Assembly (NCBI GenBank): GCA_942493075.1
Contig: OW818681.1
Coordinates: forward strand, 5,580,001 to 5,644,000
Source of the DNA: JBBQYD01 sp942493075
GTDB lineage: Bacteria; Verrucomicrobiota; Verrucomicrobiia; Limisphaerales; UBA8199
Direction of reading: 5' to 3'
Length of the DNA: 64,000 bases
In this document: positions 42,229 to 51,246 of the stretch, in pieces
Position numbering within the stretch: position 1 is the first letter of the stretch
Layout of the letters: each line of letters starts with the position of its first letter
Notes under the pieces: generated by a model
Databases searched by the model: none
What the model was told of the DNA's origin: nothing
Seen by the model: the letters and a program-made list of their open reading frames with translations, nothing else
Position numbers and translations under genes: made by a program

Positions 42229-44229
42229 ATGAAACTCACCCTGCTCTGTCTCGCGCTGGGCACGTCTGTCGTTTTGGCGGCCGAAACGGTTTATCTGGAT
42301 TCCCTGGATCTTTCGGAGATGCGGCAGGGCTGGGGCGAGCCCCAGGTGAAGCGTTCGATACGTGAAACGCCACTGGCGATTGCTGGCGATAAGTTCGAGC
42401 GCGGCGTGGGGACACACGCGGCGAGTTTTCTCTGGATTGACTTGCGCGGCGGCTGCGAGCGTTTCCAGGCGAAGGTGGGTGTGGACGATGCAGCTAATGG
42501 CGCAGGCACCGTCATCTTCCGCGTTACGGCTGATGGGCGCCGGTTGTTCGATTCTGGAGTGATGAAGCCGGGTGCAAAGGCTGAGACTGTGGACGTTGAC
42601 CTAACGGGCCGCCAACAACTCCTGCTGCAAGTGCTCGATGCCGGGGACGGGGTGGCGTTTGACCACGCGAATTGGGCGGACGCAAAGTTTCTGGTGAGCG
42701 GTTCGGCGCCTGCAACCATTCAGGTGCCACCTGAGGAAAAAGTTGTTCTAACGCCGAAGCCAGGCCCTGCGCCCCGAATCAATGGCCCAACTATATACGG
42801 TGCTCGCCCTGGAAACCCGTTCCTATATCGCATCCCCGCGCAAGGCGCGCGGCCGATGCGTTTTTCCGCCAAAGGCCTGCCCGACGGTCTAACACTGGAG
42901 AAGAGCACCGGCATCATCTCAGGCACCACTCCGGCCAGCGGCGAATATCGTGTCACGCTACACGCATCAAACAGGCACGGTAAGGATTCCCGCCTTTTCC
43001 GCATTCGCTCGGGTGACACACTAGCCCTGACTCCGCCTATGGGATGGAACCATTGGTACGCGCATTACAACCGCGTCACTGATGAGATGATGCGCCAAGC
43101 GGCTGATTTAATGATCTCCAGCGGGATGGCAGATGTGGGTTACCAGTACGTCAACATTGACGATTGCTGGATGAATGCGCCCAAGCATGAGGACCCAAAA
43201 CGCGTAGGGCCCGCGCGTGACGCACAGGGGCGCATTCTGCCCAACTCCTATTTTCCAGATATGCGCGGCCTGGCTGATTACATTCACTCCAAGGGATTGA
43301 AGGCCGGCCTCTACACATCCCCGGGGCCGTTGACCTGCGCCGGGTTCACCGGGGCATTCGGCTACGAAGAGATGGATGCACAAACGTTCGCCGATTGGGG
43401 TTACGATTTCCTTAAGCACGATTGGTGCACCTATGAACGCGTTGCCTCCGGTCGGATGCCTTCCACGAATATTCCAACCTGGGGCGAGGGAAAAACACGC
43501 GATCTCTCCGTGTATCAGTATCCATACCAGGTGATGGGGGAACTCCTCAAGCGGCAACCCCGTGACATCGTTTATAACCTTTGCCAATACGGCATGGGAA
43601 ACGTCTGGGAATGGGGAGAAACGGTGGGCGCGCATTGCTGGCGCACTGCGGGTGATCTCGGTTTCGAACTGGATCGGATCTTTGATGTGGCATTGAAGAA
43701 TGCCGAGCATCGTGCGTGGTCGCGTCCGGGTGCATGGAATGACCCTGATTACATCCAGATTGGCTGGATCGGAAGCGCCCATCGCGGTGGTTTGCCTGAG
43801 CCGTGTCCGATCACCGGCAACGAACAGTATGCCTACATGTCGCTCTGGGCCTTGATGGCATCGCCCATCTTCTTCAGCGGCGACATGACGCGCCTGGACG
43901 AATTCACACTGAACGTGCTCTCCAACCCGGAGGTGATAGACGTGAATCAGGATGCGCTTGGGCAATCGGGTGCCGTATCATTCCTCAATGAAGATACGTT
44001 CCTCATGGTAAAGGACCTGGAGGACGGCAGCAAAGCGGTGGGGCTTTTCAACAGAGGTGAGTTCAAACAAAAGGTGACTGCGCCCTGGACTGTGCTGGGA
44101 GTTCCTGGTCCCCAAAAGGCGCGCGATCTTTGGCGGCAAGAGGATCTGGGCATCTTTCAACGGGAGTTTTCGGCTGAGGTGCCGCGGCACGGCGTCGTGC
44201 TCGTTAAGCTAAAAGCCGCCCACAAATAA
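42229..44229 (+). CDS. Alpha-galactosidase (GH27) with NPCBM domain
   Basis: The 666-residue secreted protein has a signal peptide (LTLLCLALGTSVVLAAE), an NPCBM domain (about 20-155; GVGTHAASFLWIDL, FDHANWADAKF), an Ig-like He_PIG domain (about 180-260; GLPDGLTLEKSTGIISGTTP) and a GH27 TIM barrel (about 270-580). The barrel has TPPMGWNHW, YVNIDDCW, nucleophile Asp in YDFLKHDWC, and the acid/base Asp in PGAWNDPD. A C-terminal beta domain closes it. It removes terminal alpha-galactose (possibly N-acetylgalactosamine) from plant galactomannan or glycans. ATG at 42229 is preferred over GTG at 42223. Confidence 0.93.
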   Translation: MKLTLLCLALGTSVVLAAETVYLDSLDLSEMRQGWGEPQVKRSIRETPLAIAGDKFERGVGTHAASFLWIDLRGGCERFQAKVGVDDAANGAGTVIFRVTADGRRLFDSGVMKPGAKAETVDVDLTGRQQLLLQVLDAGDGVAFDHANWADAKFLVSGSAPATIQVPPEEKVVLTPKPGPAPRINGPTIYGARPGNPFLYRIPAQGARPMRFSAKGLPDGLTLEKSTGIISGTTPASGEYRVTLHASNRHGKDSRLFRIRSGDTLALTPPMGWNHWYAHYNRVTDEMMRQAADLMISSGMADVGYQYVNIDDCWMNAPKHEDPKRVGPARDAQGRILPNSYFPDMRGLADYIHSKGLKAGLYTSPGPLTCAGFTGAFGYEEMDAQTFADWGYDFLKHDWCTYERVASGRMPSTNIPTWGEGKTRDLSVYQYPYQVMGELLKRQPRDIVYNLCQYGMGNVWEWGETVGAHCWRTAGDLGFELDRIFDVALKNAEHRAWSRPGAWNDPDYIQIGWIGSAHRGGLPEPCPITGNEQYAYMSLWALMASPIFFSGDMTRLDEFTLNVLSNPEVIDVNQDALGQSGAVSFLNEDTFLMVKDLEDGSKAVGLFNRGEFKQKVTAPWTVLGVPGPQKARDLWRQEDLGIFQREFSAEVPRHGVVLVKLKAAHK

Positions 44230-44238
44230 CCGTTTGCT

Positions 44239-44886
44239 TTAACCTATGGGCAAACCAACCAACCGTCCCATCGCAAAGTAAGTTACCCCGGTAGCGACAC
44301 CGATGATCATGCGAATCTGGGGTATTTGCAGGGCGACGATCAGGATAAAGAAACCGTATTGAGCGACGCGGTGATAGGTCTCATAGCTGATGTTGAAGGC
44401 AGCGCGGGCAACCTGTGAACCGTCCAGCGGCGGGATAGGCAGCAGGTTGAAAAAACAGAGTAGGAGGCTCAACCGAGCGATGTCGGCAAACAAATTAACG
44501 GCTGGCTCAGAGCCCGCCAGCATGCCAATCCGAGCTAAAACCAGCAGCCCGAATCCCAGGATAAGGTTCATGCCAGGACCAGCTAATGTTACCAGGATGT
44601 CATCACGGGTTTTGTGACGGAGATTAAGCGGATTGACCGGCACGGGCTTGGCCCAACCCACCAGAAACTGACCCACCGGCGAGAAGAAAATCATCACCAG
44701 CGGCAGAATTATTGTCCCGAGCAGGTCAATGTGGACCAGTGGATTCAAACTCACACGCCCCTGAAGACGAGCGGTGTCATCACCGCACCTGGATGCCATC
44801 CACGCGTGGCCGAACTCGTGAAAAGTGAGCAGCACGACCAGGCCCAGGAATAGAATCAAGCCATCAACAATCTGGTTTTGGTCCAT
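44239..44886 (-). CDS. Site-2 protease family membrane protein (M50)
   Basis: The 215-residue protein is a compact M50 intramembrane metalloprotease. The zinc motif TFHEFGHAWMA is at residues 22-31, and the third ligand and C-terminal motif are in NLLPIPPLDGSQ. Segments NPLVHIDLLGTIILPL and DDILVTLAGPGMNLILGFGL are typical of the short rhomboid-like SpoIVFB/FtsH-type group without PDZ. Substrates are unknown; family members usually release transcription factors or small peptides from the membrane. It ends 10 bases from the GH27 stop, in the convergent direction. Confidence 0.9.
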   Translation of the reverse strand: MDQNQIVDGLILFLGLVVLLTFHEFGHAWMASRCGDDTARLQGRVSLNPLVHIDLLGTIILPLVMIFFSPVGQFLVGWAKPVPVNPLNLRHKTRDDILVTLAGPGMNLILGFGLLVLARIGMLAGSEPAVNLFADIARLSLLLCFFNLLPIPPLDGSQVARAAFNISYETYHRVAQYGFFILIVALQIPQIRMIIGVATGVTYFAMGRLVGLPIG

Positions 44887-44959
44887 GTGCGTTTAACAAT
44901 GTAAAAAACGAGCAATCGGCAAAAAACGTTTGCCCCATCTCAGCATCCGCGGTGTACTG

Positions 44960-46750
44960 TTAATGATACTCCTGCAGCGTCTTTACGGCATAGCCGTTTT
45001 GGCGCAATGCAGCGATGCCTAATGCCATTGCACGGGCGCCGCTCATTGTGGTCATGATAGGGGTGCCGGTGTAAACGGCGGTGGTGCGGATCTTCACTTC
45101 ATCCGCCCGCGGTGTTTGACCTGTGGGCGTGTTGATCACGAGCTGGATCTCGCGGTTCTTGAGCAGGTCGATTGGATTGGGACGGCCTTCCGAAAGCTTG
45201 CACACGCGACGCACCTTTAGCCCGGCTTTTTCGAGGGCAGCCGCCGTTCCGGAGGTCGCCACTAACTCGAAACCGAGATCGTTGAACAGCGTGCCAATCT
45301 CCGGCAGCTCATCCTTATGTGCATCGCTCACACTGATGAAGACTCTGCCGCTCAAGGGGGGCGGAGAACCGGCCGCCATTTGCGATTTGGAATAGGCGAT
45401 GCCCAAATCGGCATCCAGCCCCATCACTTCTCCGGTCGAACGCATCTCCGGGGAGAGCAGGATATCCTGTCCATGAAATCGGTTGAACGGAAACACCGAC
45501 TCTTTCACGGCCCAATACTTGGGCCAGATTTCCTGAGTAAACCCGAGTTCCTTGAGGGTCTTGCCGGCCATGACCTTCGCGGCCAATTTGGCCAGAGGCA
45601 CGCCGATGGCCTTGCTCACAAACGGAACCGTGCGCGAAGCACGCGGATTGACTTCCAATACATACACCGTGCTGCCTTTGACGGCATACTGCACGTTCAT
45701 CAAGCCGATCACCCTGAGTTCCCGGGCCATCGCGTGGGTGTACTCCCGGATGACCTGGATGATTTCCTTGGAAAGAGTGTGCGCCGGCAAAACCATCGCG
45801 GCGTCGCCGGAATGGACCCCCGCAAATTCCACGTGCTCCAGCATCCCGCCAATCACATTGGTGCCTTGAGACGGGTCATCAAAATGTCCGACATCGGAGA
45901 TGCAATCCACGTCCACTTCGGTGGCGTCTTCAAGGAACTTATCCACCAGCACAGGGCGCTCGGGCGAAGCCTCAACGGCGAACCGCATGTAATGCTGCAG
46001 TTCGGCGTCTGAATAAACAATTTGCATGGCCCGCCCACCCAGAACGAAGCTCGGGCGAACGAGCACCGGGTAGGTGAGCTTGTGAGCTGCCTCCAGAGCC
46101 TCGGCCTCATTTGTCGCAATGCCGTTTGGCGGTTGCGGGATATCGAGCTTCCGCAGCATCGCGGCAAACAGCTTGCGATCTTCGGCTACCTCGATGCTTT
46201 GCGGTGAGGTTCCGATGATATTAACGCCGTTCTTCTGAAGACCAAGCGCCAGGTTAAGCGGGGTCTGCCCGCCAAACTGAGCGATCGCCCCCCAGCACTT
46301 CTCACGCTCATAGATATGGAGCACATCTTCGAGTGTGAGTGGTTCGAAAAACAGTTTGTCGCTGGTATCGTAGTCGGTAGAAACAGTCTCCGGGTTGGAG
46401 TTGACCATCAGCGTCTCAAAGCCGTCCTCCTTGAGGGCGAAAGCGGCATGCACGCAACAATAGTCGAACTCGATGCCCTGCCCGATTCGGTTGGGCCCGC
46501 CACCCAGGATCATCACCTTCTTGGTATCCGTGACACGCACTTCGTCATCCCCACGGTCGTAAGTGGAGTAGAAGTAAGGGGTATATGCCTCAAACTCAGC
46601 CGCACAGGTATCAACCAGGCGATAGCTGGGCACGAGACCGAGGCGCTTCCGCTCGGCACGGATCTGGTCTTCCGTCTGGCCGGTCAGATGTGCGATCTGG
46701 CGGTCGGAGAAACCCAGGGATTTGGCTTTGGCTAACTTTTCAGCGTTCAT
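44960..46750 (-). CDS. carB: Carbamoyl-phosphate synthase large subunit, C-terminal half (split CarB)
   Basis: The 596-residue protein corresponds to the second half of a normal 1070-residue CarB: an oligomerisation segment (1-80), an ATP-grasp carbamoyl-phosphate synthesis domain (KKVMILGGGPNRIGQGIEFD, PSFVLGGRAMQIV, EVNPRASRTVPF) and the C-terminal MGS-like regulatory domain (VFISVSDAHKDELPEIG, VINTPTGQ). The bicarbonate-phosphorylating N-terminal half is not present here. Split CarB is known in some archaea and thermophilic bacteria. The start at 46750 (MNAEKLAKAKSLG) matches the natural domain border. It makes carbamoyl phosphate for pyrimidines and arginine. Confidence 0.92.
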   Translation of the reverse strand: MNAEKLAKAKSLGFSDRQIAHLTGQTEDQIRAERKRLGLVPSYRLVDTCAAEFEAYTPYFYSTYDRGDDEVRVTDTKKVMILGGGPNRIGQGIEFDYCCVHAAFALKEDGFETLMVNSNPETVSTDYDTSDKLFFEPLTLEDVLHIYEREKCWGAIAQFGGQTPLNLALGLQKNGVNIIGTSPQSIEVAEDRKLFAAMLRKLDIPQPPNGIATNEAEALEAAHKLTYPVLVRPSFVLGGRAMQIVYSDAELQHYMRFAVEASPERPVLVDKFLEDATEVDVDCISDVGHFDDPSQGTNVIGGMLEHVEFAGVHSGDAAMVLPAHTLSKEIIQVIREYTHAMARELRVIGLMNVQYAVKGSTVYVLEVNPRASRTVPFVSKAIGVPLAKLAAKVMAGKTLKELGFTQEIWPKYWAVKESVFPFNRFHGQDILLSPEMRSTGEVMGLDADLGIAYSKSQMAAGSPPPLSGRVFISVSDAHKDELPEIGTLFNDLGFELVATSGTAAALEKAGLKVRRVCKLSEGRPNPIDLLKNREIQLVINTPTGQTPRADEVKIRTTAVYTGTPIMTTMSGARAMALGIAALRQNGYAVKTLQEYH

Positions 46751-46877
46751 TCGGGTCGCAACAAAACGGGGCAAAGTAAGCCTGAAAAAACGTCTGGTGT
46801 CGAGGTTTGAGTGGCGAAGCTCCGTTCGATGGTTTGATCCCTGGTAGAGGGACCTTCGGGCGGTTTGGCGGTTCGCG

Positions 46878-47180
46878 CTACCGCTTCTTGGCAACTTTCA
46901 GCTTGGTCTTGGCCAGTTTTGGCGTTTTGGCCTTCCCATTCGAGGCCAGTTTGTTGTTTGAAGCCGCTTTGCTTTTTCCTTTGGCAACCCGGGAGCTGAC
47001 TTTGCCCACCTGGCTGGCCAGGGTTTTCTCTGTGTGCTCACGCCAAATGGCGCGGCATTCACAGTTTTTGTTGGGGCAAGCGGCCAGCCGGGCGAGGGTT
47101 TGCCGGCGGGCACGAACCAGGGAATTGAGTTTTAAAAGCTCTGCTTCGAGTTCGAAAATCTTACGCTCTTTACTTTTCAT
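46878..47180 (-). CDS. Basic protein with coiled coil and lysine-rich tail
   Basis: The 100-residue protein starts with a short helical part (KSKERKIFELEAELLKLN), has a cysteine cluster CPNKNCEC and an H1-like tail of Lys, Ala and Ser (residues 62-100, ending KLKVAKKR). The composition suggests DNA or RNA binding. The frame extends upstream to 47258, but the start at 47180 fits better. It lies upstream of the carB half in the same direction, with 127 bases between. Confidence 0.65.
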   Translation of the reverse strand: MKSKERKIFELEAELLKLNSLVRARRQTLARLAACPNKNCECRAIWREHTEKTLASQVGKVSSRVAKGKSKAASNNKLASNGKAKTPKLAKTKLKVAKKR

Positions 47181-47312
47181 CGTGTGTCGATCACCCCAAA
47201 GATAGCGCGTAAACATCGATTTGTCATTCGGCAGTTTTACGGGGTGGAAAGTGGGCAAGTGGGTCTTTTACCCGGGATGCCGGTTTGACGATTACTCAAC
47301 TCTGGTTTAGGT

Positions 47313-47981
47313 GTGAGCAAATTGGACAACACAAGTCATCATGCGCCCTGGGTGGCCAAGCTGCCGAAAATGAGCCCTGTTCGGGCTTTTGCGACCGTGT
47401 TCATGGCTGTGTTTCTTCTAATTCTTCTCATAAGCGCTGTGATCACCTTTACACAGCCGCAGACCTTCATGGCATCCGCACGGGTGCTGCTTCCAACCAG
47501 CGACTCCTCCGCAGCCGACTACTTTATTTCGACGGAAGTGCTGAAACATGTCTCTCAGGATCTGGATCTGCCTAATCGTTTAGCCCAGGATTACGGTGAG
47601 GAAACCCAAATAAATGAAGAACGGGTGCTGAATTTGCTGCGCCGGACCGTTCAACTGCGTCCGCCCAGCCGCGGAGCTGTGCTGGAAATCCGAGCGTATG
47701 GCCGGACACCGAAAGATTGTGCGGAATTGGCAAACGCGGTAGCAGAACGGGCGCCTGGACTAAAAAGCCCGTCAGGTTTCGCGCGCCTTATAGAAAGAGC
47801 GTTACCTCCGACAAAACCAGCGCGTCCAAACGTGGCTCTCAATTTGGTTTTGGGAGCCGTCGTCGGCGCTTTTTTGGGCACGATGGCTGGCGGCGTCGGA
47901 GCAAAGCTTGCGGTGGGTTTTGATGGCAAAGCGCCAGGAGGCGACGGCGGTGGTCGAAATTTACCGGTCGAGCAGCTTTAA
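47313..47981 (+). CDS. Wzz-like chain-length/membrane protein
   Basis: The 222-residue protein has two membrane helices (about 29-49 and 172-196) flanking a 120-residue outer domain, as in the Wzz/polysaccharide co-polymerase family. The first helix is followed by TFTQPQTFMASARVLLP, typical of the Wzz entry. The outer domain is short and no tyrosine-kinase domain or glycine-rich tail kinase is fused. It may regulate surface polysaccharide length, but no polysaccharide genes are adjacent. The start is GTG. Its last 21 bases overlap the end of the convergent esterase gene. Confidence 0.65.
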   Translation: MSKLDNTSHHAPWVAKLPKMSPVRAFATVFMAVFLLILLISAVITFTQPQTFMASARVLLPTSDSSAADYFISTEVLKHVSQDLDLPNRLAQDYGEETQINEERVLNLLRRTVQLRPPSRGAVLEIRAYGRTPKDCAELANAVAERAPGLKSPSGFARLIERALPPTKPARPNVALNLVLGAVVGAFLGTMAGGVGAKLAVGFDGKAPGGDGGGRNLPVEQL

Positions 47982-48869
47982 TCCGCGCAGCCACTTCTCC
48001 GCCAGTTCGGGCCAGCCAGTGATTGGATCCGCCGTGCGGCGCAACCCGTAACCGTGCCCTCCTTCGGCGTACACATGCAGTTCCGCTGACACTTTGGCCT
48101 GTTGCAAGGCCAGGTAATAATTGACTGTGCCAGCGACGGGAATTGGGTCGTTTCCGGCATGCACCAGAAAAGCGGGTGGCGATTCTGGCCCGACCATTAC
48201 TTCAGGGGCGAGCACAGGGAAATCTGTCTTAACAAGATACGCCGGGTAAATGAGCATTAGGAAATCGGGGCGGCAGCTCGTTTCGTCTGCTGCGTCGATC
48301 TTCTCATAAGTGCGCTTCGATCCGGCGGCGCATGCCACGGCGCTCAGGTGTCCGCCTGCGGAGAATCCCATAATCCCGATGCGTTTGGCATTGAGCTTGA
48401 GATCGCCCGCACGGCTGCGCAACAATCCGAGCGCGCGTTGTGCATCTTGCAGGGGCGCGTCGTAACGTTCACGATCGGGCCGCTTTGGCACGCGATACTT
48501 GAGCAACCCGGCGGTCACACCGATGGAGTTGAGCCATTGTGCGACTTCCTCACCTTCCAGGTCGTATGCCAGGATATTGTAGCCGCCACCCGGACAGATT
48601 ATCACCGCAGCGCCAGTGGCCTTTTCCGCAGCGGCCGGGTAAATGGTAAGTGTGGGTTTTGAGACATTCCCCAGACGCACAACTGATTTTCCGCCGACTG
48701 CCCGGCCATCAGCACCTGTTGTGTCTTGTTCAGGTGGGAGCTCGGCTTTATCTCCAGGAGGTTGTCCCGGCCATAGGTTGATGGGAGCAAGCGGAGCGGC
48801 ATTCGAAACGAAGGCGATGAACAAAATGCCCAGGCAAACGGAAGTGCTAACCCGAATAGCAGCGCGCAT
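47961..48869 (-). CDS. Secreted alpha/beta hydrolase (xylan esterase-like)
   Basis: The 302-residue product has a signal peptide (STSVCLGILFIAFVSNAAP), an oxyanion segment CPGGGYN, a nucleophile motif GFSAGGH, an acid in HAGNDPIPV and a histidine in GGHGYGLRR. It belongs to the BD-FAE/acetyl esterase branch often found with glycan-degrading genes, removing acetyl or feruloyl groups from plant polymers. ATG at 48869 (MRAAIRVST) is preferred over 48890. Confidence 0.85.
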   Translation of the reverse strand: MRAAIRVSTSVCLGILFIAFVSNAAPLAPINLWPGQPPGDKAELPPEQDTTGADGRAVGGKSVVRLGNVSKPTLTIYPAAAEKATGAAVIICPGGGYNILAYDLEGEEVAQWLNSIGVTAGLLKYRVPKRPDRERYDAPLQDAQRALGLLRSRAGDLKLNAKRIGIMGFSAGGHLSAVACAAGSKRTYEKIDAADETSCRPDFLMLIYPAYLVKTDFPVLAPEVMVGPESPPAFLVHAGNDPIPVAGTVNYYLALQQAKVSAELHVYAEGGHGYGLRRTADPITGWPELAEKWLRGLKLLDR

Positions 48870-49306
48870 AATGAAGCCATTATGCGGCAAACACCCCGTA
48901 CGGCAAGGCGGCTGAAGGGCTGTCTCTGGTCTTTTGAAAGTCCTTCGCTGACAACTTGGATGAAAGGCGCGTGATGACAGGAAAGGTGCAAATCGCGCTC
49001 CACACTCTGATCCACTCCTCGAAATGGCCCTTGAACATCTCGTTGAATTCAGGACAGACCGGGATGGTAATGCATGACTCAGGATTGTTGTTGGAAGCAG
49101 GATTTACCCATGCCGGCACGTATCGAAATCCGCACTGTCGGAAGCCTCCACGCCCCTTTAATTTCATCCTGGTTCATCGGGTTGGCGCTCTCTGGCGCCA
49201 ACCCGATGAACCAGGAGTAGTTCTTGTTTCGGATCCTTTCCAACAGTACTGATCTAAAGTGCCACCCCCCCACGATTCAAACATCCCGTAAGCACCACAC
49301 CGTTAG
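48870..49306. repeat. Gene-free gap with family 2 repeat, copy 2
   Basis: Copy 2 is at 49168-49260. Perfect 21-bp arms CCTGGTTCATCGGGTTGGCGC and complement, a 6-base loop TCTCTG, then the tail GGATCCTTTCCAACAGTACT with GATCTAAAGTG intact. The rest of the 437 bases upstream shows no gene. Confidence 0.7.
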
Positions 49307-50809
49307 CTAGGCTGCCGGAGGCGCTGCCGATTCTTCCGGCTCTGTCTCGGCAGGCTCCTCAGTGGCGCTTCCTCCTGCGTACTCATTCAACTTGTTACGC
49401 AAAGTGCGGACACTGATTTCCAGAACCCGCGCTGCCTGGGTGCGGTTATTGTTGCAGCGGGCTAGCGCGGAAATGATGTGCTGCTTTTCAAGCTCCGCCA
49501 AGGTTAGGAAGTTCTGCGCGGGTGCGGGAGCCGCCGAGGGCTCGGGTGCAGCAGGTGCTGCTGCAGGAGCGCTGGTTTGCGGAACCGCGGACGCAGGCTG
49601 AGGTGTCAGAGGCTGTACCTCGCGGGGAATGACAGGCGCAAGAATAGTGGTCAGACCGAGATGCTCTCCTTCCACCACGTGCCCATCGCCGCACAGAATC
49701 ACGGCGCGTTCAATGACGTTCTGCAACTCACGCACATTGCCCGGCCATGAATGATTGCGCAAGGTGGCCAGGCAGGTATCCGAGATTGCGCGCGCACCGA
49801 CACCGTGTTTACGAGAGAAGCGCTGGAGGAAGCGGCTGGCCAAAACGGGGATATCCTCACGGCGCTCGCGTAAAGGCGGCACCTGAATCGGAACCACGTT
49901 TAGCCGGAAAAACAAGTCCTGCCGGAATTCCTTGCGCTCGACGCTCTGCTCAAGATGCCGGTTCGTCGTAGCCAGCACGCGGACATCCACCTTGATGGTG
50001 CGATTGCCGCCCACGCGTTCGAACTCGCGTTCCTGCAGGACGCGCAGCAACTTGGCCTGCACCTGCGGGGAAATCTCGCTGATTTCGTCCAGCAGGATGG
50101 TACCTCCATGAGCGAGCTCAAACCGGCCCTCACGTTTGTTCAAGGCACCCGTGAAAGCGCCGCGCTCGTGACCGAAGAATTCACTTTCGATCAGGTTTTC
50201 AGGGATGGCCGCGCAGTTAATCTTAATGAAAGGAGCATTGGCGCGCGGGCTCTCATTATACAGGGCGCGGGCGACTAATTCTTTGCCGGTTCCGCTTTCG
50301 CCCTGGATCAAAGCAGTGGCTTGTGTGCGGCCGACTTTGCGAATGAGCTGCCGCAACTGTTCCATAGCGGGGCTATCCCCGAGCAACTCATAACCAGAGT
50401 CTTCGTCTTCGCGACTCAGGTATTGGTTCACCCGCAGGATTTGGGTGAAGTTCTCGGCTTTCTTCAGAACGATATCGAGCTGATCGATTGAGAACGGCTT
50501 GATCAGGTAGTCGAACGCACCATTGCGCATGCATTCCACGGCTGATTCAACCGAGCCGAAACCTGTGGTAATGACGGCGAGTGGGCGTTGCGGTCGACTT
50601 TGCAGCGCTTTGAGGAGATCGGTTCCTTCGCCATCGGGCAGGCGCACGTCGAGAAAGACAAGGTCGAAGTTGTCTTTAGCGAGGTATTCCTCGGCAGCAG
50701 CAAGGGTACTGACCGCCGCGACGTCATAGCGGCGAGCCCGGAGGTGTTGCTCCAAGCTTTTTCGGGCGATCAGTTCATCTTCCAGGACGATAATTTTTTC
50801 AATGGGCAT
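49307..50809 (-). CDS. Sigma-54-dependent response regulator (chemotaxis/flagellar operon)
   Basis: The 500-residue protein has a receiver (VFLDVRLPDGEG with the phosphoacceptor Asp, LIKPF), an AAA+ domain with GESGTGKE, GAFTGALNKREG and LLDEISEI, an alanine/proline-rich linker, and a Fis HTH (RTQAARVLEISVRTLRNKL). It is the last gene of the leftward cheX operon. In many bacteria a regulator of this kind (FlgR/FleQ-like) controls flagellar sigma-54 genes; that role is inferred. The start at 50809 (MPIEKIIVLEDE) removes an unconserved 75-residue extension. Confidence 0.9.
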   Translation of the reverse strand: MPIEKIIVLEDELIARKSLEQHLRARRYDVAAVSTLAAAEEYLAKDNFDLVFLDVRLPDGEGTDLLKALQSRPQRPLAVITTGFGSVESAVECMRNGAFDYLIKPFSIDQLDIVLKKAENFTQILRVNQYLSREDEDSGYELLGDSPAMEQLRQLIRKVGRTQATALIQGESGTGKELVARALYNESPRANAPFIKINCAAIPENLIESEFFGHERGAFTGALNKREGRFELAHGGTILLDEISEISPQVQAKLLRVLQEREFERVGGNRTIKVDVRVLATTNRHLEQSVERKEFRQDLFFRLNVVPIQVPPLRERREDIPVLASRFLQRFSRKHGVGARAISDTCLATLRNHSWPGNVRELQNVIERAVILCGDGHVVEGEHLGLTTILAPVIPREVQPLTPQPASAVPQTSAPAAAPAAPEPSAAPAPAQNFLTLAELEKQHIISALARCNNNRTQAARVLEISVRTLRNKLNEYAGGSATEEPAETEPEESAAPPAA

Positions 50810-50814
50810 CGGAG

Positions 50815-51246
50815 CTAACCGGTCGCATGCCGGAGGTACAGACCGCTCACGAAATGGGGCTGCTGCGCCTGCGGGGGCGATAGGTGCCGAACCGGCAGAA
50901 AGCCACGGCGCGCCAGCAACTGTTCGTTGTCGCGATCCAACATGATGACTTTCATTGTGAGGTTCAGCAGGCTCTGGATCAAATCTGAAATTCCACTTTC
51001 GGCAGATCGTTGGGCAGGCGTCATTTGCTGCCAAGCCGCCCGGTGGGGGGCGATGACCTTCAAAAACTCGTTTAAATTGGTCAGAAATCTCCGCCGGGAC
51101 TCCTGCACTTCCTTCGGCGAGATCTCCGCTTCACTCTGCAGCCGCTCATTTTCCTGGGTCACAGTCTGCAACATGCCTTCGCAAGCACGATAATGTTGCA
51201 GCAGGACGTGGCGCAACGCGTCGGATGTAGAGGTGGGAGGATTCAT
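50815..51246 (-). CDS. FlgN-like helical protein
   Basis: The 143-residue, mostly helical protein has a long coiled-coil pattern (YRACEGMLQTVTQENERLQS, SRRRFLTNLNEFLKVIAPHR) and the C-terminal text LTMKVIMLDRDNEQLLARRG, which resembles FlgN-type flagellar chaperones. Its ATG overlaps the stop of the TPR gene as ATGA, and the sigma-54 regulator starts 5 bases after its stop, so all three are translated together. The assignment is by resemblance and context only. Confidence 0.6.
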   Translation of the reverse strand: MNPPTSTSDALRHVLLQHYRACEGMLQTVTQENERLQSEAEISPKEVQESRRRFLTNLNEFLKVIAPHRAAWQQMTPAQRSAESGISDLIQSLLNLTMKVIMLDRDNEQLLARRGFLPVRHLSPPQAQQPHFVSGLYLRHATG

